From Paraburkholderia tagetis (lineage in GTDB: Bacteria > Pseudomonadota > Gammaproteobacteria > Burkholderiales > Burkholderiaceae), in contig NZ_JAKLJA010000041.1 in assembly GCF_022213065.1 (NCBI RefSeq), positions 1 to 59,326 of the forward strand: a DNA stretch of 59,326 nt, written 5' to 3'. The notes under the pieces are model-generated. The model saw only the letters and a program-made list of their open reading frames with translations. It ran no database searches and was not told the DNA's origin. Position numbers and translations under genes: made by a program. Of the stretch, positions 16,757 to 25,127 are shown piece by piece (the stretch's first letter is position 1; each line of letters begins with the position of its first letter).

Positions 16757-17622
16757 GCGGGCTCTCCGTGTGCATGTGACGTATCGAACATCGCGCCCAT
16801 CGTTTCGGACGTGATGCTGGCGGGATCGATTTGCGCGAGCTTCGCCAGCGTGGCATCGACCTGCTCGGTGCGATGCGCTTGTGGCACGCCTTGCGCGAAC
16901 GCGGCGCGCACGGCGGCACGCACGTCGTCGACGGCGTCTTCAACGAGCGTGTCGGCATAACCGGTGCGTGCGCGCTGCTCGCCGCCGATCAACTGCCACA
17001 CCTGGCGGCGGTCGCTCGAATCGAGCTCTTCAATGCCCGCTTCCTGCTCGATCACTTCGGGGCCATTCATGCCGAGGCGCCCTTGCTTCGTCATCACGAG
17101 ATATGAGCACAGCCCCGCCGCGAGCGACATGCCGCCGAAGCAGCCCACCATGCCCGCGATCACGCCGACCACGGGCACGTGGCGGCGCAGCGCGACGATG
17201 GCCGACTGAATTTCGGCGATCACGGCAAGCCCAAGATTGGCTTCCTGGAGGCGCACACCGCCGGTCTCGAACAGCACGACGGGCCGCACGATCTTGCCTC
17301 GCTCGCAATCGGCGAGCGCGAGTTCGAGCGCGGCGGCGATCTTGCTGCCCGACACCTCGCCGATGCTGCCGCCCTGGAATGCGGATTCGATTGCGCACAC
17401 AACGGCAGGCTCGCCGTCGAGCGTGCCGCGCGCGATCACGGCGCCGTCGTCGGCCTGGCAGACGATGCCTTGCAGCGGCAGCCACGGCGACTCGATGCGG
17501 TCGAACGGGCCGAGCAGTTCACGGAATGTACCTTTGTCCAGTACCGCAGCGGCGCGCTCGCGTGCGTTCAGCTCGATGAAGCTCTCGCGCAGCAGGGTTT
17601 GCGTGTTCGTACCCGCGCTCAT
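16753..17622 (-). CDS. mdcD: Malonate decarboxylase subunit beta
   Basis: 289 residues, the beta half of the malonyl-S-ACP decarboxylase, related to acyl-CoA carboxyltransferase subunits. Visible landmarks are the FDRIESPWLPLQG segment, FQGGSIGEVSGSK and MVGCFGGMSLAAGL, the glycine-rich substrate loop. The start at 17622 was chosen because MSAGTN begins the family-like sequence and its ATG overlaps the mdcC stop (ATGA). The frame is open for another 200 codons upstream on the same strand, but that part is the shadow of mdcC and mdcB. Confidence 0.93.
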   Translation of the reverse strand: MSAGTNTQTLLRESFIELNARERAAAVLDKGTFRELLGPFDRIESPWLPLQGIVCQADDGAVIARGTLDGEPAVVCAIESAFQGGSIGEVSGSKIAAALELALADCERGKIVRPVVLFETGGVRLQEANLGLAVIAEIQSAIVALRRHVPVVGVIAGMVGCFGGMSLAAGLCSYLVMTKQGRLGMNGPEVIEQEAGIEELDSSDRRQVWQLIGGEQRARTGYADTLVEDAVDDVRAAVRAAFAQGVPQAHRTEQVDATLAKLAQIDPASITSETMGAMFDTSHAHGEPA

Positions 17623-17933
17623 GCTTGTGCTCCTTGCGCGCCGTCCTGCGCCGCTTCCACGGCTTCGGCCAGACGCAGCGCCACGACGCCCGGCGTCGCG
17701 CCGAAGTCGTTGATCTCGATGAGCGCCGCGCCGTCGTAGCGCGTGAAGAAGCGGTCGAGCACGCTCTTCCAGATATGGCTGTAGCCGTCCACGCTCGTGT
17801 GCACGACCACGCGCGCCTGCATATTGCTTGCTGGCTGCAGCAGTACTTCGAGATCGCCCGAGCCCACCACGCCCACGTGGGCGCGCGTCGTCACGGCGCG
17901 CTGCGCCGGATAGTCGAATGTCAGTTGTTCCAT
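17619..17933 (-). CDS. mdcC: Malonate decarboxylase acyl carrier protein (subunit delta)
   Basis: 104 residues. This carrier holds acetyl or malonyl on a phosphoribosyl-dephospho-CoA arm linked to a serine, here S25 in VGSGDLEVLL, matching the serine known to be modified in Klebsiella MdcC. The C-terminal part (DGAALIEINDFGATPGVV) is typical. It overlaps mdcB by 13 bases and mdcD by four, placing it between the synthesis and decarboxylation genes. Confidence 0.93.
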   Translation of the reverse strand: MEQLTFDYPAQRAVTTRAHVGVVGSGDLEVLLQPASNMQARVVVHTSVDGYSHIWKSVLDRFFTRYDGAALIEINDFGATPGVVALRLAEAVEAAQDGAQGAQA

Positions 17934-18898
17934 GAACCCATCCTCCCGCCGATGCGGTGGTGAACCAGTTTGTCGATGAAGAGCGTCGCGGCGAGCAGAT
18001 CGGCCGCGCCGCCAGGCGATGCGTTGAGCGCGAGCAGCGCGCGTTCGAGTGCGTCGAATGCGGCGCGGCCCACGCGCGTGGCGATGCCGCCCGCGTCGCG
18101 CACGCGCTGCGCCCCCGCTTGCGCGGCCTCGCGGCCCGCGAGGCCCGCGCGGTGCAGCACGCAGGTGTCGTCGAGCGAGGCCATGATGGCGAGCAGGGCA
18201 TCCACGCGCGCGGCCGCTTCGTCTTGCCCTTGCGCGCGCGCCGCATGAAGCGCGGGCAGGCCCACGCGAATCACATGTGGAAAACCGTCTTGTGCCTCGC
18301 GTCGCGCGCCGCCCACGTTGTAGCGCTGTCGCACGCGTTCGCCGTTGCTTTGCACGGGCCGCGCGAGCAGATCGTCGAAGCGCGCGATCCGTGCAGCCGT
18401 TTCGGCAATCTCCATGGCATGCGGATGGCCGCCTGCGTCGTTCGTTGGGGCGTGCGAAATAGTTGCGCCAGCAACCAGCAGGCCGACGATCCAGATCGCG
18501 CCGCGATGCGCATTGCTGCCGCCGGTCGCGCGCATCATCGCGGCTTCGCCGGCGCGGCCAATGCGCGCGAGGTCGGTGCGTAGTGCGTTGCCCGGGATCG
18601 CGCCGCGCGAAGCGCGCGCGAGTGCCGCGAATGTGGGTTCGAGCGCGTGCGCGGAACGCAGCATCGTCGCGAGATCGAGATCGATGTGCGCGCCGCTGCC
18701 GCGTGCATCCACGAGCGCGGGCTTGGGCGTGAGACGCGCTTCCTCGATCAGCGCGTCGCGTGCGAAGCGCGCGAGTTGCGCGTCGGGGTCCAGCGCATCA
18801 CACGACGCCGGCTGCGTTGGTGCCGTCGCCGCCGTTGCCGTCGTTGTATAGGAGGCCGCCGCGCCTTCGGCCAGCGTGTCCAGTGAGAACGTGCGCAT
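17921..18898 (-). CDS. mdcB: Triphosphoribosyl-dephospho-CoA synthase
   Basis: 325 residues. MdcB (CitG-like) joins dephospho-CoA to ATP-derived ribose to make the precursor of the MdcC prosthetic group. Family landmarks include LTPKPALVDARGSGAH, a conserved binding region, ATGGSNAHRGAIW, and the C-terminal SPGGAADLLAATLF. An Ala/Thr-rich stretch at residues 14-32 is an insertion near the N-terminus that looks unstructured. It starts five bases after the mdcA stop codon. Confidence 0.92.
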   Translation of the reverse strand: MRTFSLDTLAEGAAASYTTTATAATAPTQPASCDALDPDAQLARFARDALIEEARLTPKPALVDARGSGAHIDLDLATMLRSAHALEPTFAALARASRGAIPGNALRTDLARIGRAGEAAMMRATGGSNAHRGAIWIVGLLVAGATISHAPTNDAGGHPHAMEIAETAARIARFDDLLARPVQSNGERVRQRYNVGGARREAQDGFPHVIRVGLPALHAARAQGQDEAAARVDALLAIMASLDDTCVLHRAGLAGREAAQAGAQRVRDAGGIATRVGRAAFDALERALLALNASPGGAADLLAATLFIDKLVHHRIGGRMGSWNN

Positions 18899-18903
18899 CG
18901 CGC

Positions 18904-20595
18904 TTACCAGCTACGGAAGCGCGCGGGCGGCGTATAGAGCCCGCCCGACCACGTCACGAGATCGTCGATGCTGCGCGCCGCGAGCAGCGAGCGTTTCGCG
19001 TCGCCGCGGCGGATGTCGAGATCTTCCGGGAACTGAACGATGCCGCGGCGGCGCAGTTCTTCGGTTTTCTGCGGCTGCGCGCGCAAGCCGATGGGCGTCA
19101 CGCCCGCGACCGCCGCGAGCGCGGCACGCCGTTCGTCGACGCCTTGCGCGCGATGCAGGTGCGCGATGCCTTCCTCGGTTACCACATGGCTCACGTCGTC
19201 GCCGTAGATCATCACCGGAGCGATGGGCATGCCGCTCTTTTCGCCCACGGCGATGGCATCGAGTTCGTCCACAAAGGTGGGCTCGCCGCCTTTCTTCCAC
19301 GTTTCCACGAGCTGCACGACCAGCTTGTGGCCGCGCCCGATCGACGGTTGCGGGCCGCTCGCCTTGAGCAGCTTGAGCCACGCGTCGCTCGCGTGGCGGC
19401 GCCCGCGCGGGTCGTGGCCCATGTTCGGTGCGCCGCCGAAGCCCGCAAGCCGTCCGCGCGTGACGGTGGACGAGTTCGCGTCGGCGTCGATCTGCAGCGT
19501 CGAGCCGATAAAGAGGTCCACGCCGTACTGGCCCGCGAGCTGGCACAGCACACGGTTCGAGCGCAGGCTGCCGTCGCTGCCGGTGAAGAAGACGTCGGGG
19601 CGCGCGGCGACATACGCTTCCATGCCCACTTCGCTGCCGAAGCAATGCACGCTGTCGACCCAGCCCGACTCGATGGCGGGAATCAGCGTGGGATGCGGAT
19701 TGAGCGTCCAGTTGCGGCAGATCTTGCCCTTGAGGCCGAGCGATGCGCCGTAAGTGGGCAGCAGCAATTCGATGGCCGCGGTATCGAAACCGATGCCGTG
19801 ATTGAGCGAGGTGATGTTGTACGGCGCGTAGATGCCCTTGATGGTCATCATCGCGGTGAGCACCTGCAGGTCGCCGATATGGCGCGGATCGCGCGTGAAG
19901 AGCGGCTCGACCGCGAAGGGCCGGTCGGCCTGCACGACCACGTCCACCCACGAGCCGGGAATGTCCACGCGCGGCAGCTCATCGACAATTTCGTTGACCT
20001 GAACGATCACGATGCCCTGACTGAACGCGGCGGCTTCGGCAATCGTGGGCGTGTCCTCGGTGTTCGGGCCTGTGTAGAGATTGCCGTGTCGATCGGCTTT
20101 TTCCGCGCACAGCAGCGCGACCTGCGGAATCAGGTCGACGAACATGCGCGCGTAGAGCTCCACGTAGGTGTGGATCGCGCCCACTTCGAGTCGGCCGTCT
20201 TCGAGCAGTTGCGCGACGCGCAGGCTTTGCGGACCTGCGAACGAGAAGTCCACGCGGTGCGCGATGCCGCGCTCGAACAGCGTCAGATGTTCCGGGCGGC
20301 TGATGCTCGAAATCAGCAGATGAACGTTGTTGAGCTTCGCAGGATCGGCTTTGGCGAGCGAGCGCGAGAGAAAGTCGGCCTGCTTCTGGTTGTCGCCTTC
20401 GAGAGCGACGCGGTCGCCAGGGCGAATCAGCAACTCCAGCGCTTCGGTCGTGCGCGCAGCGGGCAGGATGCCGTCTTCGAGCCAGCCGGCAATGGCGGCG
20501 AGGCGGCGGGCCTTTTCGTCGCGGCGCGTGGTCCACGAGCGCTGCGCCGGGTTGGCGAGGTCGGGCGAAGTAGGCGTTTCAGCTTGAGGCTTCAT
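18904..20595 (-). CDS. mdcA: Malonate decarboxylase subunit alpha (acetyl-S-ACP:malonate transferase)
   Basis: 563 residues of the CoA-transferase fold, the usual length for MdcA. It exchanges the acetyl group on MdcC for malonate, producing malonyl-S-ACP and acetate. Recognisable segments include VALEGDNQKQADFL near the start, GNLYTGPNTEDTP, SLNHGIGFDTAAIELLLPTY and FGGAPNMGHDPRGRRH. Its start codon lies inside the end of the upstream GntR gene (17-base overlap), so it is the first structural gene of a regulator-led operon gntR-mdcABCDEGH. Confidence 0.95.
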   Translation of the reverse strand: MKPQAETPTSPDLANPAQRSWTTRRDEKARRLAAIAGWLEDGILPAARTTEALELLIRPGDRVALEGDNQKQADFLSRSLAKADPAKLNNVHLLISSISRPEHLTLFERGIAHRVDFSFAGPQSLRVAQLLEDGRLEVGAIHTYVELYARMFVDLIPQVALLCAEKADRHGNLYTGPNTEDTPTIAEAAAFSQGIVIVQVNEIVDELPRVDIPGSWVDVVVQADRPFAVEPLFTRDPRHIGDLQVLTAMMTIKGIYAPYNITSLNHGIGFDTAAIELLLPTYGASLGLKGKICRNWTLNPHPTLIPAIESGWVDSVHCFGSEVGMEAYVAARPDVFFTGSDGSLRSNRVLCQLAGQYGVDLFIGSTLQIDADANSSTVTRGRLAGFGGAPNMGHDPRGRRHASDAWLKLLKASGPQPSIGRGHKLVVQLVETWKKGGEPTFVDELDAIAVGEKSGMPIAPVMIYGDDVSHVVTEEGIAHLHRAQGVDERRAALAAVAGVTPIGLRAQPQKTEELRRRGIVQFPEDLDIRRGDAKRSLLAARSIDDLVTWSGGLYTPPARFRSW

Positions 20596-21412
20596 CGGGA
20601 GTTCGGCTCCGTGAGCGGGGTGTTGCGGGAGAGGCGGGAGCGCGGCTGGCGCGCCGTTTTTTTGCGGCGGGTTGCGCCGCGGCGCGCTCGGTCAGGAAAC
20701 GGTAGATCAATTCGCCCGTGCCCAGCAGGTGCGCGGCCACGAGCGTCTGCGCGGCGGGGATGTCGCGCCGCTGCACAGCGGCGAGGATCTCGGTGTGCTC
20801 GGCATCGGATTCGCCCTTGTAGGCGGGAAAGCCGAATTTCAGGCGCAGATAACGCTCGCCGCGCTGATGCAGCGTGGTGAGCATCTCCATCAGTTGCGGA
20901 CGGCCGGCGGGGGCATAGAGGCTCATGTGGAAGGCCTCGTTGCGCGCCACGTACAGCGAAGGGTCGCGCTCGCGCGACGCGGCGGCGGCCAGTGCCTTTA
21001 CTTCGCGCAGCGTCTGCTCCGTGTGATTCGGAATCGCGAGGCCGAGCGCGAGGCTCTCGAGCGCCGAGCGGATCTCGTAGATCTCGCGCGCTTCGTCGCG
21101 CGAAAGCGAGGCGACACACGCGCCCTTGTTGACCTCGATCCTCGCCCAGCCTTCGCTCGCGAGCTGGCGCAGCGCCTCGCGCACGGGAATCGCGCTCACC
21201 GAGAAGTGACGCGCGATCGCGTCCTGGCGCAGCGGCGCGTCGGGCGCGAGCGTGCCCTCGACGATGGCGGTGCGCAAGGCGTCCGCGATCATGCGCGACG
21301 TGCTGGTGCGCGGCGCCGCAGCGGCCGGCAGGCCCGGCAACCCTTGCGGGGCGGGCTGTGCAGCGTCCGTGACGCTGCCTTCCAGGGGAAAACCATTCGT
21401 TGCGTGGCTCAT
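20579..21412 (-). CDS. GntR/FadR-type regulator of the mdc operon
   Basis: 277 residues from the ATG at 21412. A GntR winged helix spans about 40-110 (SRMIADALRTAIVEGTLAPD, AIARHFSVSAIPVREALRQL) and an FCD effector domain follows (about 115-245), with the metal or acid-binding histidine region NEAFHMSLY. FCD regulators sense small organic acids, and MatR-type members respond to malonate, so this protein probably replaces the LysR-type MdcR found in Klebsiella (inference). The C-terminal 30 residues are basic and low complexity. No Shine-Dalgarno is evident. Its 3' end overlaps mdcA. Confidence 0.88.
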   Translation of the reverse strand: MSHATNGFPLEGSVTDAAQPAPQGLPGLPAAAAPRTSTSRMIADALRTAIVEGTLAPDAPLRQDAIARHFSVSAIPVREALRQLASEGWARIEVNKGACVASLSRDEAREIYEIRSALESLALGLAIPNHTEQTLREVKALAAAASRERDPSLYVARNEAFHMSLYAPAGRPQLMEMLTTLHQRGERYLRLKFGFPAYKGESDAEHTEILAAVQRRDIPAAQTLVAAHLLGTGELIYRFLTERAAAQPAAKKRRASRAPASPATPRSRSRTPDEASS

Positions 21413-21423
21413 GAGATCAAATA

Positions 21424-21433
21424 TTATATATAA
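21424..21433. promoter_or_regulatory. Candidate operator/promoter palindrome of the gntR-mdc operon
   Basis: ttatatataa is a perfect 10-base palindrome in an AT island (21418-21437) only 12 bases upstream of the gntR start, in otherwise GC-rich DNA. Short AT-rich palindromes are typical FadR/FCD-type sites, so autoregulation is plausible; it could also simply be a -10 region. Confidence 0.45.
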
Positions 21434-21583
21434 AACGATGACTTTGAAAGCCTCGAAAACCCGAGATGTGGGATGAGATTCCGCTGCAAACCGCATGGCA
21501 AAAAACCGGCAGGCGGGCAGCGCAAGAAGCGGAGGTTCGCAAATACCTCATGGTATTCCGGAGGGCGCTGCAAAGGATCAGAA

Positions 21584-21628
21584 GGGAGTTTGAGGCAGGG
21601 GAGCTTGAAGCAGGGGAGTTTGAGACAG
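21584..21628 (+). repeat. Three tandem 15-bp units
   Basis: gggagtttgaggcag, gggagcttgaagcag and gggagtttgagacag follow each other without a gap in the 353-base region between gntR and the MFS gene. The remaining part of that region holds the mdc control region and the palindromic repeat at 21697; I see no gene in it. Confidence 0.85.
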
Positions 21629-21696
21629 CCGGCGCAAGTCCGGTTCGCGTTCCGTACCCGCGTGGCGCCGCTTCGGCGCGCGAGGGATCACAGCTT

Positions 21697-21750
21697 TGCA
21701 TGGGACCAGACCAGAGTAGGCGACCGCTCAAGCGCCAACTCTGGATCGAC
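21697..21750 (-). repeat. Dispersed palindromic element, copy 3 (inverted)
   Basis: Reverse-orientation copy of the element at 1417 and 1466: tgcatgggaccag(accag)agt at one end and gcgccaactctggatcgac at the other, with a five-base duplication (accag) inside one arm. It ends immediately before the aggagagagg ribosome binding site of the MFS gene, so it must lie in the 5' leader or just before it. Confidence 0.85.
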
Positions 21751-21765
21751 AGGAGAGAGGAGCAT

Positions 21766-23064
21766 ATGAATTCGATCACCGGGGCCGCGCAGCGTGCCCA
21801 GAAGACACCGCTCAACCGTTCGCAGATCGTGGGTTTCTGGGGCGCCTGGGCCGGCTGGACGCTCGACGGCATGGACTCGTTCATCTACGCGCTCGTGCTC
21901 ACGCCGGCGCTCACCGAGTTGCTGCCGCGCTCGGGTTATGCGGCGACGCCCGCGAACATCGGTCTCGCAGGCTCGATCCTGTTCGCGCTCTTTCTGGTGG
22001 GATGGGGGTTGTCGTTCATCTGGGGACCGATGGCCGACCGCTTCGGCCGCACGCGCGTGCTGGCGGGCACGATTTTCATGTTCGCGATCTTCACGGGGCT
22101 CTCGGCCACCGCGCAGAGCGTGTGGGCGCTCGGCATTTACCGCTTTCTCGCGGGCGTGGGCATCGGCGGCGAATGGGCGCTGGCGGGCACCTACGTGGCC
22201 GAGTCGTGGCCCGAGGATCGCCGCAAGATGGGCGCGGGCTATTTGCAGACGGGCTATTACGCGGGCTTCTTCATCGCTGCGGCGCTCAATTACACGGTGG
22301 GCGTGCACTTCGGCTGGCGCGCGATGTTCCTCATGGGCGCCGTTCCCGTTGTCGTGGCCATTCTCGTGCTCACGCGTGTGGAAGAGCCGCAGACATGGAA
22401 GCGCTCGGAAGCCAGCCACGTCCATCGCGGCCACCCGCTGCGCGAGATCTTCGGCAGCGTTTACCGCGTTCGCACCGTGGTGGCGTGCGCGCTTCTGACC
22501 ATCGCGATCATCGGCTTGTGGGCGGGCGCCGTGTACGAGCCTTCCGCCGTGATCCAGCTCGCGACGCGCGCGGGTGCGAGCAAGGCCGAGGCCATCCGCA
22601 CGGCTTCCATCGCTACCGGCATTCTCTCCATCGGCACGATTCTCGGCTGTCTCGCGCTGCCGCCGATGGCCGAGCGCATTGGGCGCAAGTGGACGCTCGC
22701 GGTCTATTTCGCGGGCATGGCCGTCACGATTGCGGCGAGCTTCGGCTGGGCCTTCTACCTCGAGAACGGACTCGTGCCCTTCATCGCACTCCTGTTCGTG
22801 CTGGGCTTCTTCGGCGGCAACTTCGCGCTCTTCAGCCTGTGGCTGCCCGAGCAGTTCGAGACGCGCGTGCGGGCGACGGCGTTCGCGTTCTGCACCTCGT
22901 TCGGGCGTTTCGTGGGCGCGGGCGTGAACTTCCTGCTGGGCGCCGCCGTGTTGCATATGCATACCCTGGGCGTGCCGGTCGCGCTCACGGCGCTCGTCTT
23001 CGTGCTCGGGCTGCTGATCATTCCGTTCGCACCGGAAACCAGGGGCGAGACGCTGCCCACCTGA
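21766..23064 (+). CDS. MFS carboxylate transporter, probable malonate importer
   Basis: 432 residues with twelve predicted membrane segments. MFS signatures are clear: GPMADRFGRTRVLAG in the loop after segment 2, FLAGVGIGGEWALAG for segments 4-5, and PPMAERIGRKWTLAV in the second half. The sequence pattern (GWTLDGMDSFIYALVL at the start) resembles the sialate/lactate:proton symporter group. The ATG follows aggagagagg. No mdcF or mdcLM gene exists in this cluster, and this gene is divergent from the mdc operon, so malonate or a related acid is the likely substrate (inference). Confidence 0.85.
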   Translation: MNSITGAAQRAQKTPLNRSQIVGFWGAWAGWTLDGMDSFIYALVLTPALTELLPRSGYAATPANIGLAGSILFALFLVGWGLSFIWGPMADRFGRTRVLAGTIFMFAIFTGLSATAQSVWALGIYRFLAGVGIGGEWALAGTYVAESWPEDRRKMGAGYLQTGYYAGFFIAAALNYTVGVHFGWRAMFLMGAVPVVVAILVLTRVEEPQTWKRSEASHVHRGHPLREIFGSVYRVRTVVACALLTIAIIGLWAGAVYEPSAVIQLATRAGASKAEAIRTASIATGILSIGTILGCLALPPMAERIGRKWTLAVYFAGMAVTIAASFGWAFYLENGLVPFIALLFVLGFFGGNFALFSLWLPEQFETRVRATAFAFCTSFGRFVGAGVNFLLGAAVLHMHTLGVPVALTALVFVLGLLIIPFAPETRGETLPT

Positions 23065-23095
23065 AGCGCGTTTCGAATCGCTTTTTCATGACCCC

Positions 23096-23119
23096 AGGCG
23101 GCGCGCTTCAGCGCCGCCT
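23096..23119. terminator. GC-rich hairpin between converging genes
   Basis: aggcggcgc (23096-23104) pairs with gcgccgcct (23111-23119) across a six-base loop, spanning the stop codon of the EamA gene. There is no good T-run after it on either strand, so terminator function is uncertain. Confidence 0.4.
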
Positions 23120-24046
23120 GAGCACGAGCCCCGGCGGCAACAGGCGCCAGCCGAGATTCACGCCGAGGCTCGCCAGCACGATCAGCACCATGCCCGCGAG
23201 TTGCGGCGTGCTCAGCGCACGACCATAGACGATGGCGTCGACGGCAATCGCCGTGAGCGGATAGACGAACAACAGCACGGCGATCACGGGCGTGGTGAGC
23301 TTGGGCAGCGCGCCGTAGATCAGCACATAGGAAAGCCCGGTGTGCAGCACGCCCATGCCGACGAGCCAGCCCCACTGCGCCGGCGCGATATGTGCGAATT
23401 CGAGCGGCGCAACGAAGGGCGCGATGAGCGGCAGGCAGATCGTCCCCACTGCGCACTGCGTGAGCGTGAGCAGGTGCGGGCGGAAGTCGCGCAGGCTCTT
23501 CGCGATCAGCGTGACGCTCGCATAGAGCACGGAGCCGCCCAGCGCTTCGGCGAGGCCGATCAGATAGCGCGGATGGTCGGCGACATGGCTTTCCGCGAGC
23601 ACGCCCGAGGCGAGCACGAGGCCCGCGAAGGCGATCGCGATCCAGCCGAGCCGGTCGGCGCCCAGCCGCTCGTGAAAGAGCGCCGCGCCCATCAACACGA
23701 CCCAGAACGGCTGCACATGAAACACGACCGTCGAGACCGCGATGCTCGTGCGATGAATCGAATCGAAGAAGCCCACCCATTGCGTGACCATCAGCACGCC
23801 CGAGACGAACGCGAGCGCGAACGTGCGGCGCGTGAACTGGCGCTTGATCTGGCTGGGGGCGAGCCAGCCCTTCCACGCGCAATACGCGGCGAGCGCGAGC
23901 ATGCCGAAGAAGCAGCGGAAGAACACGAGCGTGAGCGCGCCGAGGCGCGCCTCTTCGACGAAGATGCCGATCGTGCCCATCAGGAGCCCGCCGCCCGCGA
24001 GCATGACGACGCCTTCACGGCGGCCGGTATGGAGTCCGGATTGCAT
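23108..24046 (-). CDS. EamA-type (DMT superfamily) transporter
   Basis: 312 residues with ten predicted membrane segments arranged as two EamA repeats (about 12-145 and 160-300). The first repeat contains FFRCFFGMLAL and the end of the repeat FWVVLMGAALFHERLG; the second has YVLIYGALPKLTTPVIAVLLFVYPL. Such proteins export amino acids or metabolites across the inner membrane. It is divergent from the LysR gene at 24159, which probably controls it. Substrate not determinable. Confidence 0.88.
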   Translation of the reverse strand: MQSGLHTGRREGVVMLAGGGLLMGTIGIFVEEARLGALTLVFFRCFFGMLALAAYCAWKGWLAPSQIKRQFTRRTFALAFVSGVLMVTQWVGFFDSIHRTSIAVSTVVFHVQPFWVVLMGAALFHERLGADRLGWIAIAFAGLVLASGVLAESHVADHPRYLIGLAEALGGSVLYASVTLIAKSLRDFRPHLLTLTQCAVGTICLPLIAPFVAPLEFAHIAPAQWGWLVGMGVLHTGLSYVLIYGALPKLTTPVIAVLLFVYPLTAIAVDAIVYGRALSTPQLAGMVLIVLASLGVNLGWRLLPPGLVLRRR

Positions 24047-24158
24047 GGATAGAGTTCGTGGATGGAAAGCCCGTTGAAAACCGGGTCAGTATTCGTCAGT
24101 TGCGGGGTATCGGCAAACGAATTAAATTGAAGAATTCCATCAACGTGACTTATGAATC

Positions 24159-25028
24159 ATGAACCCCGAGTTCGATCTCGACCTGTTGCGCACTTTCGCG
24201 GCCGTCGCGGACGCGGGCAGCTTCACGAAGGCGGCCGTGACCGTGCATCGCTCGCAGGCGGCGGTCAGCATGCAGATCAAGCGGCTGGAGCAGATGCTCG
24301 GCACCACGCTGTTCACGCGCGACACGCGCAATCTTGCGCTCACGCGGCCCGGCAGCACGCTGCTGGAATATGCGCGGCGCGCGCTCGATTTGCAGGAGGA
24401 GGCGTGGTCGGCGCTGGTGCGGCCCGAGGTGACGGGCCGCGTGGTGCTGGGCGCGCCCGACGACTACATGGCCGCGCTGCTTTCGCCGGTGCTCAGGCGG
24501 TTTTCGATGCTCTATCCGCATGTGGAGATCGAGATCGTATGCGCGCAGAGCGTGGCGCTCGGGCCGATGCTGGCCGACAACAAGATCGACGTCGCGTTCG
24601 TCACGCGCGACAAGAAGATGCGCGGCGAATTCGTGCGCAGCGAGGACATGGTGTGGGTGGGTTCGCCTGACGATCCGGCGCCGCTCGCGATGTCACCGCT
24701 GCCGGTGGGCCTCTACGAGCACGGCAGCGTGGCGCGCGCGCATACGGTGGCCGCGCTCGATGCGGCGCGCATTCGCTATCGCGCGGCCTATAGCAGTGCA
24801 AGCCTGATGGGGCTGATGGCGACGGTGGAGGCGGGCATCGCGGTGGTGGCGCTCACGCGCTGCAGTGTGCCGCCGCGCTTCGAGATCCTCGGCGAGGCAC
24901 AGGGGCTGCCGAAGATCGAGCCGCTCGATATCATCGTGGCGCGCAGCGTGAAATCGAACCGGGCGACCTGCGATTACTTCGTACAACAGATGGTTCAGGA
25001 TCTTTCGGTGCGGCGTCCGCGCGGGTAG
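24159..25028 (+). CDS. LysR-family transcriptional regulator
   Basis: 289 residues. The HTH domain (FDLDLLRTFAAVADAGSFTK, then HRSQAAVSMQIKRLEQMLG) is followed by the effector-binding domain, of the ArgP/IciA-like or carbohydrate-type LysR subgroup. It is transcribed divergently from the EamA exporter gene with 112 bases between the starts, including an AT-rich stretch (gaattaaattgaagaatt, 24119-24136) suited to a LysR operator. Such LysR-DMT pairs usually regulate export of the compound sensed. Confidence 0.9.
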   Translation: MNPEFDLDLLRTFAAVADAGSFTKAAVTVHRSQAAVSMQIKRLEQMLGTTLFTRDTRNLALTRPGSTLLEYARRALDLQEEAWSALVRPEVTGRVVLGAPDDYMAALLSPVLRRFSMLYPHVEIEIVCAQSVALGPMLADNKIDVAFVTRDKKMRGEFVRSEDMVWVGSPDDPAPLAMSPLPVGLYEHGSVARAHTVAALDAARIRYRAAYSSASLMGLMATVEAGIAVVALTRCSVPPRFEILGEAQGLPKIEPLDIIVARSVKSNRATCDYFVQQMVQDLSVRRPRG

Positions 25029-25127
25029 GCAGCCAGCGTGGCACGAGCAGCGGTGCGTTGCAAACGCGCGTAGTCGACGAGCCATATAATGGGCCTCTTC
25101 GATTCCTTCGCAGAGCGAGTCGCCTCC

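Noticed and set aside
18760..20880. A 706-codon open frame on the plus strand opposite mdcA and gntR
   Set aside because: It mirrors strongly coding minus-strand genes in GC-rich DNA, has no ribosome binding site and is rich in Arg/Ala/His without domain character.
21584..21750. CRISPR-like array
   Set aside because: The repeats are contiguous 15-bp units with no spacers and no cas genes are nearby.
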